The notes under the pieces are model-generated. The model saw nothing but the letters and a program-made list of their open reading frames with translations, searched no databases and was not told where the DNA came from. Both the position numbers and the translations under genes were made by a program. From NCBI RefSeq assembly GCF_001006805.1, contig NZ_LN811365.1, positions 131,547 to 195,546 on the forward strand: 64,000 nucleotides of DNA, in the 5' to 3' direction. How positions within the stretch are numbered: the first letter of the stretch is position 1; every line of letters begins with the position of its first letter. Below are positions 33,087 through 43,458 of the stretch, piece by piece. The stretch comes from Microvirga massiliensis (GTDB taxonomy: Bacteria; Pseudomonadota; Alphaproteobacteria; Rhizobiales; Beijerinckiaceae).

Positions 33087-33938
33087 TCACACTTGTCTGC
33101 GCCGCGATTCAGCCGGTGATGAATTCCAGTCCGTAAATTGGACGAAGCCGCCGCGCGCAGCGATCGTGAGGTGTCGGCGGTGTCGATGAGCAACGGTACC
33201 CGGGGCGTAGGCATGCCGTTCGTTCCAGCCCGATGCCGCCGAGACATAGAGCAGTTTCCCGCCGACGGCAGCGAGCGCCTCGATCGATCCGAAGGCCCGC
33301 ACGGTGCGCAGAATATCGGCTGGCGCGTCATTCCAATCGATCGTCCGCTCCCGATCCGAAATGCGCCTCCAATAGGAGCCTTCTCCCTGCGGGCGCGCAT
33401 TTTTCCAGAGCCGCGGCAGGTCTGCGGCGAGCACGGCGGCGAGCCGGCGCGATGCCATCTGGCATCGCGCCAGCAGGGTGTCGTGGGTCTCGGCCGGATT
33501 CAGCGGGAACAGTTCCTGGGCGAGAAGGGCCCCGGTATCGAAGGACGGTTCGAGCCGGTGCACGCTCATGCCCCAGGTCGGCACATTGTCCAGAATGGCA
33601 CGGAATAGCGGGTAGGGCCCGCGTCCCATCGGCAGCGGAGAGGGATGGAAGTTCACGGCGTAGGGCACGAACGGCTCCCACCCGGTGACGAGCCAGGGAT
33701 AGCCGGCCACGACGAGCGCCTCGCATCGAAGCTCCTTCAGGTCCGCCAGCTCGGAAGAGTTGATACGCGATGAGCGGACCGAGACCCGCAGTTCCCGCGC
33801 CCGGGCGACAACCTCGTCGTTGAAGTCGTAGATCCCATCGCAGGGGCGCGTGAACAGGCGCACCGGCTGCCAGCCCTGGCGGATCAGTTCGTCGAAGACG
33901 CCCCCGAGGAAATCGATTCCGGCAAAAGCGAAGCGCAT
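33087..33938 (-). CDS. Formyltransferase-family protein (Fmt-like N-terminal fold)
   Basis: The 283-residue protein resembles methionyl-tRNA formyltransferase and the formyl-transfer domain of ArnA. MRFAFAGIDFLGGVFDELI is the first Rossmann strand, and AVNFHPSPLPMGRGPYP carries the catalytic Asn and His with the GRGPYP variant in place of the Fmt WRGAAP. SYWRRISDRERTIDWND resembles the start of the C-terminal domain. No def gene is adjacent, and the sequence diverges from Fmt, so a sugar-nucleotide or other amine is a more likely acceptor. The start at 33938 removes eight non-family residues. Confidence 0.75.
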   Translation of the reverse strand: MRFAFAGIDFLGGVFDELIRQGWQPVRLFTRPCDGIYDFNDEVVARARELRVSVRSSRINSSELADLKELRCEALVVAGYPWLVTGWEPFVPYAVNFHPSPLPMGRGPYPLFRAILDNVPTWGMSVHRLEPSFDTGALLAQELFPLNPAETHDTLLARCQMASRRLAAVLAADLPRLWKNARPQGEGSYWRRISDRERTIDWNDAPADILRTVRAFGSIEALAAVGGKLLYVSAASGWNERHAYAPGTVAHRHRRHLTIAARGGFVQFTDWNSSPAESRRRQV

Positions 33939-34110
33939 CCTGGAGGCTCCTGTGCGGTCCACGACCGCATCATCTCGCTCCCTCGACCGGCCTGTCCAGT
34001 TCAGGAGGCGATGTATCGCATTCGCCCCGGGTACCGGCTCCTGACTCGTCGGGAGGGCGATCGGTCCTGCGCAGGCAGGACAGCGTCGCAGGGCCCGCCA
34101 TGCAGACGAA

Positions 34111-34146
34111 AGAATAGAAAAGGCGCGGATCCAGGATCCGCGCCTT
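34111..34146 (-). terminator. Intrinsic terminator of groES-groEL
   Basis: AAGGCGCGGATCC (34120-34132) and GGATCCGCGCCTT (34134-34146) form a perfect 13-bp stem around one base, or a slightly shorter stem with a wider loop. On the minus strand it runs into TTTTCTATTCTT. It lies about 20 bases after the groEL stop. Confidence 0.93.
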
Positions 34147-34165
34147 CGGGAATCTTACGACTCGA

Positions 34166-35803
<1,638 letters not shown>

Positions 35804-35840
35804 TCCTTCAGAGACATGACATTCCGGAGGAAGGCCCTGC

Positions 35841-36155
35841 TCAGGCAGCCTTCCGAGTGGTTTCGGCGTACTCGATCACGCCCATGATGTCGGCTTCTTT
35901 CATGATCAGGAGGTCTTCGCCGTCGATCTTGACCTCGGTGCCCGACCACTTGCCGAACAGGACGCGATCCCCGGCCTTGACGTCGAGCGGCTGAGCCTTG
36001 CCGGTCTCATCGCGTGCGCCAGGCCCGACCGCCACGATCTCACCCTCCTGGGGCTTCTCCTTCGCGGTGTCCGGGATGATGATCCCGCCCTTGGTCTTCT
36101 CCTCACTCTCGAGACGCCGAACCACGACACGGTCGTGCAAGGGACGAAACTTCAT
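35841..36155 (-). CDS. groES: 10 kDa co-chaperonin GroES
   Basis: GroES caps GroEL. The 104-residue protein begins MKFRPLHDRVVVRRLE and has the mobile loop EEKTKGGIIIPDTAKEKPQ and the roof/core blocks GEIVAVGPGARDE and GDRVLFGKWSGTEVKIDGED. The start at 36155 has a GGAGG site 7 bases upstream; a frame nine codons longer lacks family residues. It is the first gene of the groESL operon. Confidence 0.97.
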   Translation of the reverse strand: MKFRPLHDRVVVRRLESEEKTKGGIIIPDTAKEKPQEGEIVAVGPGARDETGKAQPLDVKAGDRVLFGKWSGTEVKIDGEDLLIMKEADIMGVIEYAETTRKAA

Positions 36156-36228
36156 TTCGGTCCTCCAACAGTCCTTGACCAAATGTGAGACGAAGGGAGC
36201 CTGCTGAACGGCCCCGCTTCAAGGCGCG

Positions 36229-36257
36229 AGGTAAGTTGTCACTGGATGGCCTTCAAG
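36229..36257 (-). promoter_or_regulatory. Candidate RpoH (sigma-32) heat-shock promoter of groESL
   Basis: On the minus strand CTTGAAG (36257-36251) is followed by 15 bases and CTTACCT (36235-36229). This fits the alphaproteobacterial RpoH pattern CTTGAA - spacer - CYTATNT with one mismatch in the -10. It lies about 75 bases before groES, between CIRCE and the gene. Confidence 0.5.
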
Positions 36258-36274
36258 AGGCCCGGACAAAAAAT

Positions 36275-36300
36275 TTGGCACTCCCGCGACAGAGTGCTAG
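36275..36300. promoter_or_regulatory. CIRCE-like HrcA operator upstream of groES
   Basis: TTGGCACTC (36275-36283) and GAGTGCTAG (36292-36300) form the CIRCE inverted repeat. The spacer counted here is 8 bases, where the consensus is 9. The minus strand also shows CTGACA, 17 bases, then TAGCAC, a possible vegetative promoter whose -10 would lie inside the operator. Confidence 0.8.
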
Positions 36301-36454
36301 CCCGCTCGGGCGGGACTGTCAGCAGTCCTTTGTGGTTGCTGCTAACTGCTTGGAACCAAAGGACAATTTATGCATTTTGGCTTGAGTGTAGCGCTCGAAC
36401 GAGTCACCATCCGAGGGTGGCTCGGGTCACGCTGTCGCGGAGGCAAGATCGCTC

Positions 36455-36724
36455 ATGGTATCGAAGGAGTTCATTCGTCAGCTCGAGGGTTATGGGCTGA
36501 CCACTGCCACGATCCTTTATCGCATGCCCGATCACCCTGGGCTCCTGCAGAGCTACATCTGGCAGGATTACGACCTTGCCCCACGGTTTCCGATCCTCCT
36601 GGACTTCCTGGAATTCTGGAAGAGAGAGTTGGAGGGTCCGCTCTACTCCGTCACAGTCGCCCATTCCCGGCTTATAAAGCCAACGGAGTACAAGGCCGTG
36701 GACGGCATCATAACCCTCCATTAG
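36455..36724 (+). CDS. usg: Usg family protein
   Basis: This is an 89-residue soluble protein of a family widespread in alphaproteobacteria, first named for its place upstream of trp genes, without known function. Recognisable blocks are EFIRQLEGYGLTTATILYRM, PDHPGLLQSYIWQDYDLAP and FLEFWKRELEGPLYSVTVAH. The gene is divergent from groESL, whose regulatory region it shares, and no trp gene is present. Confidence 0.85.
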   Translation: MVSKEFIRQLEGYGLTTATILYRMPDHPGLLQSYIWQDYDLAPRFPILLDFLEFWKRELEGPLYSVTVAHSRLIKPTEYKAVDGIITLH

Positions 36725-36886
36725 GCTGGGGCAGGGCGCGAGGCGCCTGAACAAACCGGGTTGCGGGGAGCTTCCAGGCTCGCTGGGGCCCTCTGACCTC
36801 GAACCGGGTTTAGCGTTCGACGAACTTGGCCCGGTTGTTCAACTCCGCTAGAGGGACGGGGACCCCTTCCAACCCAATCCGGCTCC

Positions 36887-37483
36887 TTGTCCCAAGTCCT
36901 CCGCACCTCCGAGATCCTGTCCGTGCTCGCGTCGGGGGACGGTGATCGCCTGACCGTTGGCGAGATCGTCTCGGTTCTCCGAGACCGGGCCTTTGCCCTC
37001 CTCGTCGTTCTTCTGGGGCTGCCGAACTGTCTCCCGATGCCGCCGCCCATTCCGCTGATCTGCGGGCTGTTGCTAGGCTTCGTGGCTCTCCAGATCATAT
37101 CCGGGAGAGCAGCCCCATGGCTCCCCAAGGCCATTCTGAGCCGGTCCCTGGCCCGCAGTGATGTCGACCGCGCCCTCGCGCGGGCTCTGCCGCTCTTTCG
37201 TCGGCTGGAACGCTTTTCAAAGCCCCGCATGTCCTTGTTGGACAATATGTTCGCAATGCGCCTGATGGGCGTCGTTCTGCTGGTCCTAGCCCTGGCGCTC
37301 CTCTTCGCCCCTCCGCTGGTGGGTCAGATTCCCCTCGGGATTGCCGTCTGTCTCGTCGGGATCGGGCTGGTGGAGCGCGACGGGGTGGTCGTGCTAGGCG
37401 GATTGGCCGTTGGATCCCTCGGCGTCAGCCTCAGCCTGGGCTTCGTCTACGCCATCGTATCGGGGATCGATACGCTCCTGTAA
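36887..37483 (+). CDS. exoD: ExoD-family membrane protein
   Basis: ExoD was described in Sinorhizobium as affecting exopolysaccharide synthesis and alkali tolerance; its molecular role is unclear. The 198-residue protein has the family block TVGEIVSVLRDRAFALLVVL, then LGLPNCLPMPPPIPLICGLL and a short basic segment ending RLERFSKPR. Four or so membrane helices follow. A TTG at 36887 is used as start because no ATG precedes the conserved region in frame. It is convergent with the GGDEF-EAL gene, only 14 bases apart. Confidence 0.87.
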   Translation: MSQVLRTSEILSVLASGDGDRLTVGEIVSVLRDRAFALLVVLLGLPNCLPMPPPIPLICGLLLGFVALQIISGRAAPWLPKAILSRSLARSDVDRALARALPLFRRLERFSKPRMSLLDNMFAMRLMGVVLLVLALALLFAPPLVGQIPLGIAVCLVGIGLVERDGVVVLGGLAVGSLGVSLSLGFVYAIVSGIDTLL

Positions 37484-37497
37484 ATCTTGGACCAGCT

Positions 37498-39054
37498 CTA
37501 TGCGGACGCGGCCATTCGGTTCGGCTGCTGTCCGATGAGCAGATCGATACCCTCAGGCGGTACCGGCTTCGAGAACAGGAAGCCCTGCAGCTGGTGGCAG
37601 CCGAGCGCCTGCAGGAAGCGGTGCTGTTCTCGCGTCTCGACGCCTTCTGCGGTCACTGTGAGTCCAAGCGCTCGCCCGAGATGCACGATCGAGTGAACGA
37701 GAATGGCGGATTCGCCAGTCGCTTCCATGCTCTCCAGGAACGAGCGATCGATCTTGATTTTGTCGAATGCAAAGCGCCTCAGATAGATCAGCGACGAATA
37801 GCCCGTCCCGAAATCGTCGAGCGCCAGGTTCACGCCGAGCGCACGCAGTTTCATCATCGCATTCTCGGCTGCGTCCGCATCCTCGACGACGACACCTTCG
37901 GTCAGTTCGAGTTCGAGGCGCTCGGGATCGAAGCCGGTCTCCTCGATCGTTCGGATGACGCTCGAGACGAAATCGCGGTGGCGGAACTGGATCGGCGATA
38001 CGTTCACGGCAATGCGCAGACCGGGCCAGCGTTTTCCGTCTTCGCAGGCTCTTCGGAGCACCCATTCACCGAGCGGCACCACGAGGCCCCGCTCCTCCGC
38101 GATGGAGATAAAGCGGGCCGGGTTGATCATTCCCTGTCGCGCGTGAGGCCAGCGCACGAGGGCCTCGACGCCGACGACCGAACTTCCGTCGGCCGAGAAG
38201 AGAGGCTGATAATGAAGAGTGAGCTCGTCCCGATTGATCGCATGGCGGAGATCGTCCTCGACGATCTTCCGCATCCGGATTGCGTCATCCATCCTGCGTT
38301 CGAAGAAGCTGAAACGGTTTCGGCCTTCGCTCTTCGACTGGTAGAGTGCCGTGTCGGCGAGTCGCAGAAGGGCCTCGTGCGTGAGCCCGTTCTCGGGTGC
38401 GAGCGCAATCCCGATCGAGGCCCCGACGATGACCTCGGCGCCAGCGATCTCGAATGGATGCGAGAGCGCCTCGAGAATCCTGCGGGCCAGCGCCTCGACA
38501 TCCTGTACCGCCCGGATCCCCGTCTGGACGATAGCGAACTCGTCGCCTCCGAGACGTGCGAGTGTATCCGCGCCGCGCAGCACTCCGGCGAGGCGTTGCG
38601 CAACCTGCTTTATGAGTTCGTCACCTGCAGGGTGGCCGTAGGTATCGTTCACGTCCTTGAAGCGATCCAGATCGAGGAGAAGCACGGCAATGCTCTCTTC
38701 CGAACGGACTAGCCGATTGATCTCGATGTCCAGGCGCTCCTGGAAAAGCAGCCTGTTCGGGAGGTTCGAAAGCGGATCCCGCCCCGCGAGCTCCTGCGCC
38801 CGCGCCTGGCTGCGCGCGAGATCGAGCGAGAGCGAGCGCAACAGCATCGCGAGCAGAACGAGCCCTGCGATCGCGATGCAAAAGCCGAAGATCACGAGCG
38901 GCAACAGGTGCAGCCGGTGCTCCGGGTCACTGGTCCACAGGATGGCCAGAAAGACTATCGTCAGCGCGACCGCGAAGAGGCCGGACGTAAGCCAAACGAA
39001 ACGTGCGGTGCGGCTGCCCTCGGAAGGGCCCTGCAAGGTTGTGACCCGATACAT
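37498..39054 (-). CDS. Membrane-bound bifunctional GGDEF-EAL protein
   Basis: The protein contains both diguanylate cyclase and c-di-GMP phosphodiesterase domains (518 residues). Two membrane helices (about 20-40 and 52-72) enclose a very short outside loop, so there is no classical sensor domain. The GGDEF motif is intact (RLGGDEFAIV, 169-173), and the RxxD inhibitory site (160-163) lies five residues earlier. The EAL domain (from about 255) keeps GVEALVRW, NVSP, LELTEG, DDFGTGYSSL, KIDR and AEGVET. Both activities may therefore be live. The ATG at 39054 is preferred to a TTG three codons earlier. Confidence 0.93.
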   Translation of the reverse strand: MYRVTTLQGPSEGSRTARFVWLTSGLFAVALTIVFLAILWTSDPEHRLHLLPLVIFGFCIAIAGLVLLAMLLRSLSLDLARSQARAQELAGRDPLSNLPNRLLFQERLDIEINRLVRSEESIAVLLLDLDRFKDVNDTYGHPAGDELIKQVAQRLAGVLRGADTLARLGGDEFAIVQTGIRAVQDVEALARRILEALSHPFEIAGAEVIVGASIGIALAPENGLTHEALLRLADTALYQSKSEGRNRFSFFERRMDDAIRMRKIVEDDLRHAINRDELTLHYQPLFSADGSSVVGVEALVRWPHARQGMINPARFISIAEERGLVVPLGEWVLRRACEDGKRWPGLRIAVNVSPIQFRHRDFVSSVIRTIEETGFDPERLELELTEGVVVEDADAAENAMMKLRALGVNLALDDFGTGYSSLIYLRRFAFDKIKIDRSFLESMEATGESAILVHSIVHLGRALGLTVTAEGVETREQHRFLQALGCHQLQGFLFSKPVPPEGIDLLIGQQPNRMAASA

Positions 39055-39063
39055 TTCAACCAA

Positions 39064-39408
39064 CGCGGCATTTGGCCGGATGCCCCAATTGCACTTCGTT
39101 CTCTTGCGATCCCGTTTCGTTGAATAGTTAGCAATATCTTCAGCCGATCGCCGATGCAGCCCTGCACGGGTCGGCGGCGCATCTGTGGCATCGCATCATA
39201 TCGTGAGGGAATTCGCGTCACCGGAGGCGGAAACGGGATTAAGACATCATTAACCCTGCCGCTCTAACCCAAGGGAAGCTTGGTGCGCCGAGGAGACGAG
39301 GTCCATCCCGTCTCCATTGGGTCGAGCAACACGAAGAGATCGGGCACCAGGAGCGTCGGTCCATATTCATAGACACGGAACTGGGGGAGAAAGGATGCTG
39401 CGGACACA
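39064..39408. other. 345-base gap upstream of the small hypothetical gene
   Basis: No gene is seen in this divergent gap. A 7-bp hairpin pairs GGAGACG (39292-39298) with CGTCTCC (39309-39315). The part around 39120-39260 is A/T-richer than its surroundings and probably holds promoters for both sides. Confidence 0.45.
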
Positions 39409-39699
39409 ATGCTTTATCTCATCAGGCCCTTTCAGAGGCGCAACGGCATCATCGAACTCGGTCAGGTGACCTATTCGAAAGACCGTATCTTCGCCTCCGA
39501 TCTCGCGCTGAACCTCGTGGGTCGCAAGGACGGCGCCATTGCGCTCGGCGCGGAGGTGTCATCGGACGGCCGTATAGCATCGACCGCCGAAGTCATTGCG
39601 GCTCATGGCATCCTGCCCACCGCCGCGTTCTTTCCGGAGGCGCGGCTCGAAGCGCCATCTTGGACCTTGCCTTCATGGGGTCTGAGAGCGGTCGGTTGA
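39409..39699 (+). CDS. Hypothetical 96-residue protein
   Basis: I do not recognise this protein. It is a soluble, mixed-composition sequence (MLYLIRPFQRRNGIIELGQV, then DLALNLVGRKDGAIALGAEV) with no signal peptide or cysteines. G/C-rich third positions support coding. A GAAAGGA stretch lies further upstream than usual, so the start is uncertain. It is convergent with the mechanosensitive channel gene. Confidence 0.55.
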   Translation: MLYLIRPFQRRNGIIELGQVTYSKDRIFASDLALNLVGRKDGAIALGAEVSSDGRIASTAEVIAAHGILPTAAFFPEARLEAPSWTLPSWGLRAVG

Positions 39700-39731
39700 G
39701 CTGATGAGCGGGAGCACGTGGAGCCGCTGAC

Positions 39732-40700
39732 TCAGGATTGTTTCACGATTTCGAGGGGTGGGGTGCCCACCACCTCGAATGTCACGGAGGCGATTTCGAT
39801 TCCTGCCTCGTCATAAGCGGCAAGGATGTCGCGCGTCATGGCATCCTTCAACTCCCGGATGCCGTGATCTCGCGCCACGAAGCGTACGGTGAGCTCGAGC
39901 CAATTGTCGGTCATGCGCCAGTAGACGCGGGGCTCGAAGGTGGGCCGGTGCATGAAGTAGCGGCGTTGCAACTCCCGGCCGTCTGCTTCGCTCAGATGGA
40001 GGTATTCGGAGGTGTGTTTCCAGGCAACATCAAGGAGGATGGCCTCGGCGCGAGCCCGGTCGGCGCTATACTTGATGGGCGTCGTGAGCTCCTCGAATAG
40101 GAAGCTGAATTCACGCGAGTAGTTGTAGACCGGCTCGTCGAAGATCTTCGCATTGCTGACGGTGACGATCCGGCCCGTGTATTGGCGCGCTTTGACCCAC
40201 ATGGCAGGATCGGCGTTCTGGACAGTTGGCGGCTGCCCCATCTCCATGATGGTCGTCTGCATCAGGCCCAGCCCGATGACATCCCCTCGCACACCGCCCA
40301 TCACGATGCGATCCCCGACATTGAATGTCCTGCCCCGCAGGATCACCAGATAGCCGGCGAAGGCTGTAATGACCCGCTGAAGGGCGAATGCCAGCCCGGC
40401 CGTGATGAGGAGCAAGGCGGTGGCCAACCGCGTCGGGTCGTCGAACCATATGGAGATTACCCCGATCAACAGAACGAGGGTACTCAGAATCATTACCGCC
40501 TGGCGACCCCAGAACCTGGCCTTGGGCCAGCGATCACCTCTCGCGACCCTCCCCAGCACAGCGCGGAGCAGCTTTGCGAGAAGGGAAATTGCGACCACGA
40601 AGATCAGCGTCAGGAGCAGCTTGAGCCCGTTTTCCGGCGTCACCCCGATCAGAGTGACACCGAAGATCTGCAGAGCGCTGTTGGGTCCGCTGAAGCTCAT
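39732..40700 (-). CDS. MscS-family mechanosensitive ion channel
   Basis: This is an inner-membrane channel for osmotic down-shock. The 322-residue protein has three membrane helices (about 22-45, 65-85, 88-112). The pore-lining helix leads into the MscS beta domain: AFAGYLVILRGRTFNVGDRI, then MGGVRGDVIGLGLMQTTIME and GRIVTVSNAKIFDEPVYNYS. The C-terminal alpha/beta domain is complete. It lacks the extra N-terminal helices of MscK-type proteins. Confidence 0.9.
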   Translation of the reverse strand: MSFSGPNSALQIFGVTLIGVTPENGLKLLLTLIFVVAISLLAKLLRAVLGRVARGDRWPKARFWGRQAVMILSTLVLLIGVISIWFDDPTRLATALLLITAGLAFALQRVITAFAGYLVILRGRTFNVGDRIVMGGVRGDVIGLGLMQTTIMEMGQPPTVQNADPAMWVKARQYTGRIVTVSNAKIFDEPVYNYSREFSFLFEELTTPIKYSADRARAEAILLDVAWKHTSEYLHLSEADGRELQRRYFMHRPTFEPRVYWRMTDNWLELTVRFVARDHGIRELKDAMTRDILAAYDEAGIEIASVTFEVVGTPPLEIVKQS

Positions 40701-40851
40701 GACTGCTAACGTTCCAGAACAGTCAATGTTGCCGATGGATCTTCAGTACACGGATTACCAAGCGCGGTGTGCACCGGATCCCCATTGCGAAAGATCTGGC
40801 CGCCCGAAGGGCCTGCCTGCGCGATCTCGCACCTGGCAGGATTGATTTCGA

Positions 40852-41538
40852 TCAGATGAGCTTCAGCTCCCGCAGGCTGGTATGGCCGTTCCGTCCGATG
40901 ATGATGTGGTCGTGGATGGTGATCCCGAGAGGCTTCGCGACCTCGATGATCTCGCGTGTCATGCGAATATCGGCCGAGGAGGGCGTCGGGTCGCCCGAAG
41001 GGTGGTTGTGCACCAGGATGAGCGCCGTCGCGGAGAGTTCCAAGGCGCGGCGCACGACTTCGCGCGGATAGACGGGCGTATGGTCGACGGTTCCCGATTG
41101 CTGCACTTCGTCTGCGATCAGAGCGTTCCGCTTGTCGAAAAAGAGCAGCCGAAACTGCTCGACGTTCAGGAACGCCATTGTCGTGCGGCAATAATCGAGC
41201 ACGGACGTCCAGGACGACAGAACGGGGCGCTTGGAAACGACACCTCGCGTGAACCGCCGGACGGCCGCCTCGACGACCTTCAATTCCGCCACGATCGCCG
41301 GGCCGACGCCCGGCTCCTCCTGGAGAAGGGCAGGGGGCGCGGCGATCACCTCCGGCAGGCTTCCGAACCGCGCCAGCAGGTTCTTCGCGATCGGCTTCAC
41401 GTCTCCCTGAGGAAGGGCACGGAAAATGATCAGCTCGAGGAGTTCATAGTCCGGCAGGACGTCGCCGCCATGCTCGAGGAGTCGAGACCGCAAGCGCGCA
41501 CGATGCCCGTGATAGTGAGGCTTTGGCGTGCCGCTCAT
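40852..41538 (-). CDS. radC: RadC-family JAB-domain protein
   Basis: The 228-residue protein has an N-terminal helix-hairpin-helix-like region (LLARFGSLPEVIAAPPALLQ, then EEPGVGPAIVAELK) and a C-terminal JAB/MPN domain. The JAMM zinc motif ILVHNHPSGDPTPSSADI is intact, and LGITIHDHIIIGRNGHTSLRE closes the domain. Despite the name, a direct DNA-repair role is not established; a metalloprotease-like activity is suggested by the motif. The gene follows map on the same strand with 87 bases between them. Confidence 0.93.
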   Translation of the reverse strand: MSGTPKPHYHGHRARLRSRLLEHGGDVLPDYELLELIIFRALPQGDVKPIAKNLLARFGSLPEVIAAPPALLQEEPGVGPAIVAELKVVEAAVRRFTRGVVSKRPVLSSWTSVLDYCRTTMAFLNVEQFRLLFFDKRNALIADEVQQSGTVDHTPVYPREVVRRALELSATALILVHNHPSGDPTPSSADIRMTREIIEVAKPLGITIHDHIIIGRNGHTSLRELKLI

Positions 41539-41625
41539 TCCGGTGGTCGCCCCGTTGGGCTCTGCGCCCTTACTGCCACGCTCTTGTTGCCAGCGCGGCG
41601 GCGCAACGTCAAACAGGTACGGCCA

Positions 41626-42450
41626 TCAGACGTCGTAGGGAGGCTTGTCGAGGCCCTTTGGCGAAAGCGTGAAGATCTCGACCCCGGTCTCGGTCACGCC
41701 GACGGCATGCTCGAACTGGGCGGAGAGCGAGCGATCGCGGGTAACGGCAGTCCAGCCATCCGAGAGCACCTTTACGTGAGGGCGGCCCAGATTCACCATC
41801 GGCTCGATGGTGAAGAACATTCCGGGCTTCAGCTCGACGCTATAGGCCGGCTCGACATAATGCAGGATCGTCGGGGCATCGTGGAACACGCGGCCGAGCC
41901 CGTGCCCGCAGAAGTCCCGCACGACCGAGCAGCGCTCGGCCTCCACGTAGCTCTGTACGGCCGCGCCGATGTCGTTCGTCGTCGCGCCGGGCCGCACGGC
42001 GGCGATTCCGCGCATCATGGCCTCGTAGGTGATCTCGCACAGGCGTTGCGCACGTCGCGGAACCTCGCCGACATAGTACATCCTGCTCGAGTCGCCGTGC
42101 CAGCCGTCGAGGATCAGCGTCACGTCGATATTGATGATGTCACCTTCCCGAAGCGGCTTCTCGTTCGGGATGCCATGACACACCACATGATTGATCGAGA
42201 TGCAGGTCGACTTGGTATAGCCACGGTAGAACAGGGTCGCGGGGTAGGCGCCGTGACTCAGCATGAACTCGAAGACCAGGCGATCGAGATAATCGGTCGA
42301 AACTCCCGGCCGGACATGCTCGGTGAGCATGTCGAGCGCCTCGGCGACGAGCCTCCCGGCCCGCCGCATGCCAGCGAATCCTTCCGGCCCATGGAGCGGA
42401 GGTGCCGCGGCGCGCTTGCGTTCCAGAAGAGAGATGTCGTCCGTCGTCAT
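41626..42450 (-). CDS. map: Type I methionine aminopeptidase
   Basis: Map removes the N-terminal methionine from new proteins, using two divalent metals. The 274-residue protein carries the five metal ligands: the two Asp in INIDVTLILDGWHGDSSRMY, His in FCGHGLGRVFHDAP, Glu in FTIEPMV and Glu in QFEHAVGV. The substrate His is in NHVVCHGIP. The ATG at 42450 was chosen; the frame is open upstream but composition there is not family-like. The N-terminus has about 20 extra residues compared with E. coli Map. Confidence 0.95.
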   Translation of the reverse strand: MTTDDISLLERKRAAAPPLHGPEGFAGMRRAGRLVAEALDMLTEHVRPGVSTDYLDRLVFEFMLSHGAYPATLFYRGYTKSTCISINHVVCHGIPNEKPLREGDIINIDVTLILDGWHGDSSRMYYVGEVPRRAQRLCEITYEAMMRGIAAVRPGATTNDIGAAVQSYVEAERCSVVRDFCGHGLGRVFHDAPTILHYVEPAYSVELKPGMFFTIEPMVNLGRPHVKVLSDGWTAVTRDRSLSAQFEHAVGVTETGVEIFTLSPKGLDKPPYDV

Positions 42451-42605
42451 GATCGATCCTGCCGTAACGCCGCAATGTAGGGACCAGCGACAAGCCTGCA
42501 AGCGCGGCCTCGTCATGGCTCGCTTGCGATCAGCGCCGGGGGGTGCCATGAGCACGCGACCAGAACCAAGGCGGCCCTCAAGCCGGACCGAGTATCCCCC
42601 GAACG

Positions 42606-43436
42606 ATGAATGACCCGCAACCATTCGGCGCGCACACCCCCGTCGGCCTCAGCCGCTGGGTGATCGAGCGCACCCGCTCTCTCTCTGACGGCTGGGCAGC
42701 CCGGCGCCTGCTGCACGCCCTGCGCCGGATCGCCATCAGGACCCTAAACGGTGCTCCCGCCGATGTGGAAGTCCTCGGGGTCCGGATGCGGCTCTATCCC
42801 TACAACAACATCTGCGAGAAGCGCGTCCTCTTCACACCCCAGCTTTTCGACCCAGCGGAGCTCGAGATCCTGTCCAGCCGTATCCGGGACGGCTTCACGT
42901 TTGTCGACGTCGGCGCCAATATCGGGGTCTATTCGCTTTACGTGGCGGCAGTTGCCGGCCCGACCGCCAGGATCCTGGCCATCGAGCCGCAGCCCGACAT
43001 ATTCGATCGGCTGACCTACAATATCGGCCTCAACCCCTTCGGAACCATCAAGGCCATAGCCTGCGCGCTCGCCGACAAGGCGGGCGAACTTACCCTGTTC
43101 GTCGATCCCCGCAATCGGGGCGAGTCGAGCGTGAAGATCGTCGGCTCCGGCCAGGCCCCAGCGGTAAAGGTGCCAGCGATAACGCTGCTCGAGCTGCTCG
43201 GGCAGGAGAATTTCCGGGTCGTCGACGCCGTCAAGCTCGACGTCGAGGGTGCGGAGGATCTGATCCTGGATCCTTTCTTCCGGGATGCTCCCGAGTCGCT
43301 GTTTCCCAGACTGCTGATCATCGAGGATGGCCGCAGCCAATGGCAGACGGATCTGCCGGCCCTGCTCGAGAAGCGCGGCTATAGGCTTCTCGAGCAAACT
43401 CGGCTGAATCTGGTCTACGAGCGCCAGGCATCCTAA
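42606..43436 (+). CDS. FkbM-family SAM-dependent methyltransferase
   Basis: The 276-residue protein has the SAM motif FTFVDVGANIGVYSLYVAAVAG (about 98-119), AIEPQPDIFDRLTYNIGLN and VDAVKLDVEGAEDLIL, the FkbM signature. Family members O-methylate sugars or lipids, often in glycan or natural-product pathways. No glycosyltransferase genes are near, so the acceptor is unknown. The gene is divergent from map and convergent with sfsA. Confidence 0.88.
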   Translation: MNDPQPFGAHTPVGLSRWVIERTRSLSDGWAARRLLHALRRIAIRTLNGAPADVEVLGVRMRLYPYNNICEKRVLFTPQLFDPAELEILSSRIRDGFTFVDVGANIGVYSLYVAAVAGPTARILAIEPQPDIFDRLTYNIGLNPFGTIKAIACALADKAGELTLFVDPRNRGESSVKIVGSGQAPAVKVPAITLLELLGQENFRVVDAVKLDVEGAEDLILDPFFRDAPESLFPRLLIIEDGRSQWQTDLPALLEKRGYRLLEQTRLNLVYERQAS

Positions 43437-43458
43437 TCGGATCCGGGCGCAGGCTTCG

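Noticed and set aside
40882..42480. 532-codon plus-strand frame opposite radC and map
   Set aside because: It spans two real genes and the gap between them, with no recognisable domain or ribosome site.
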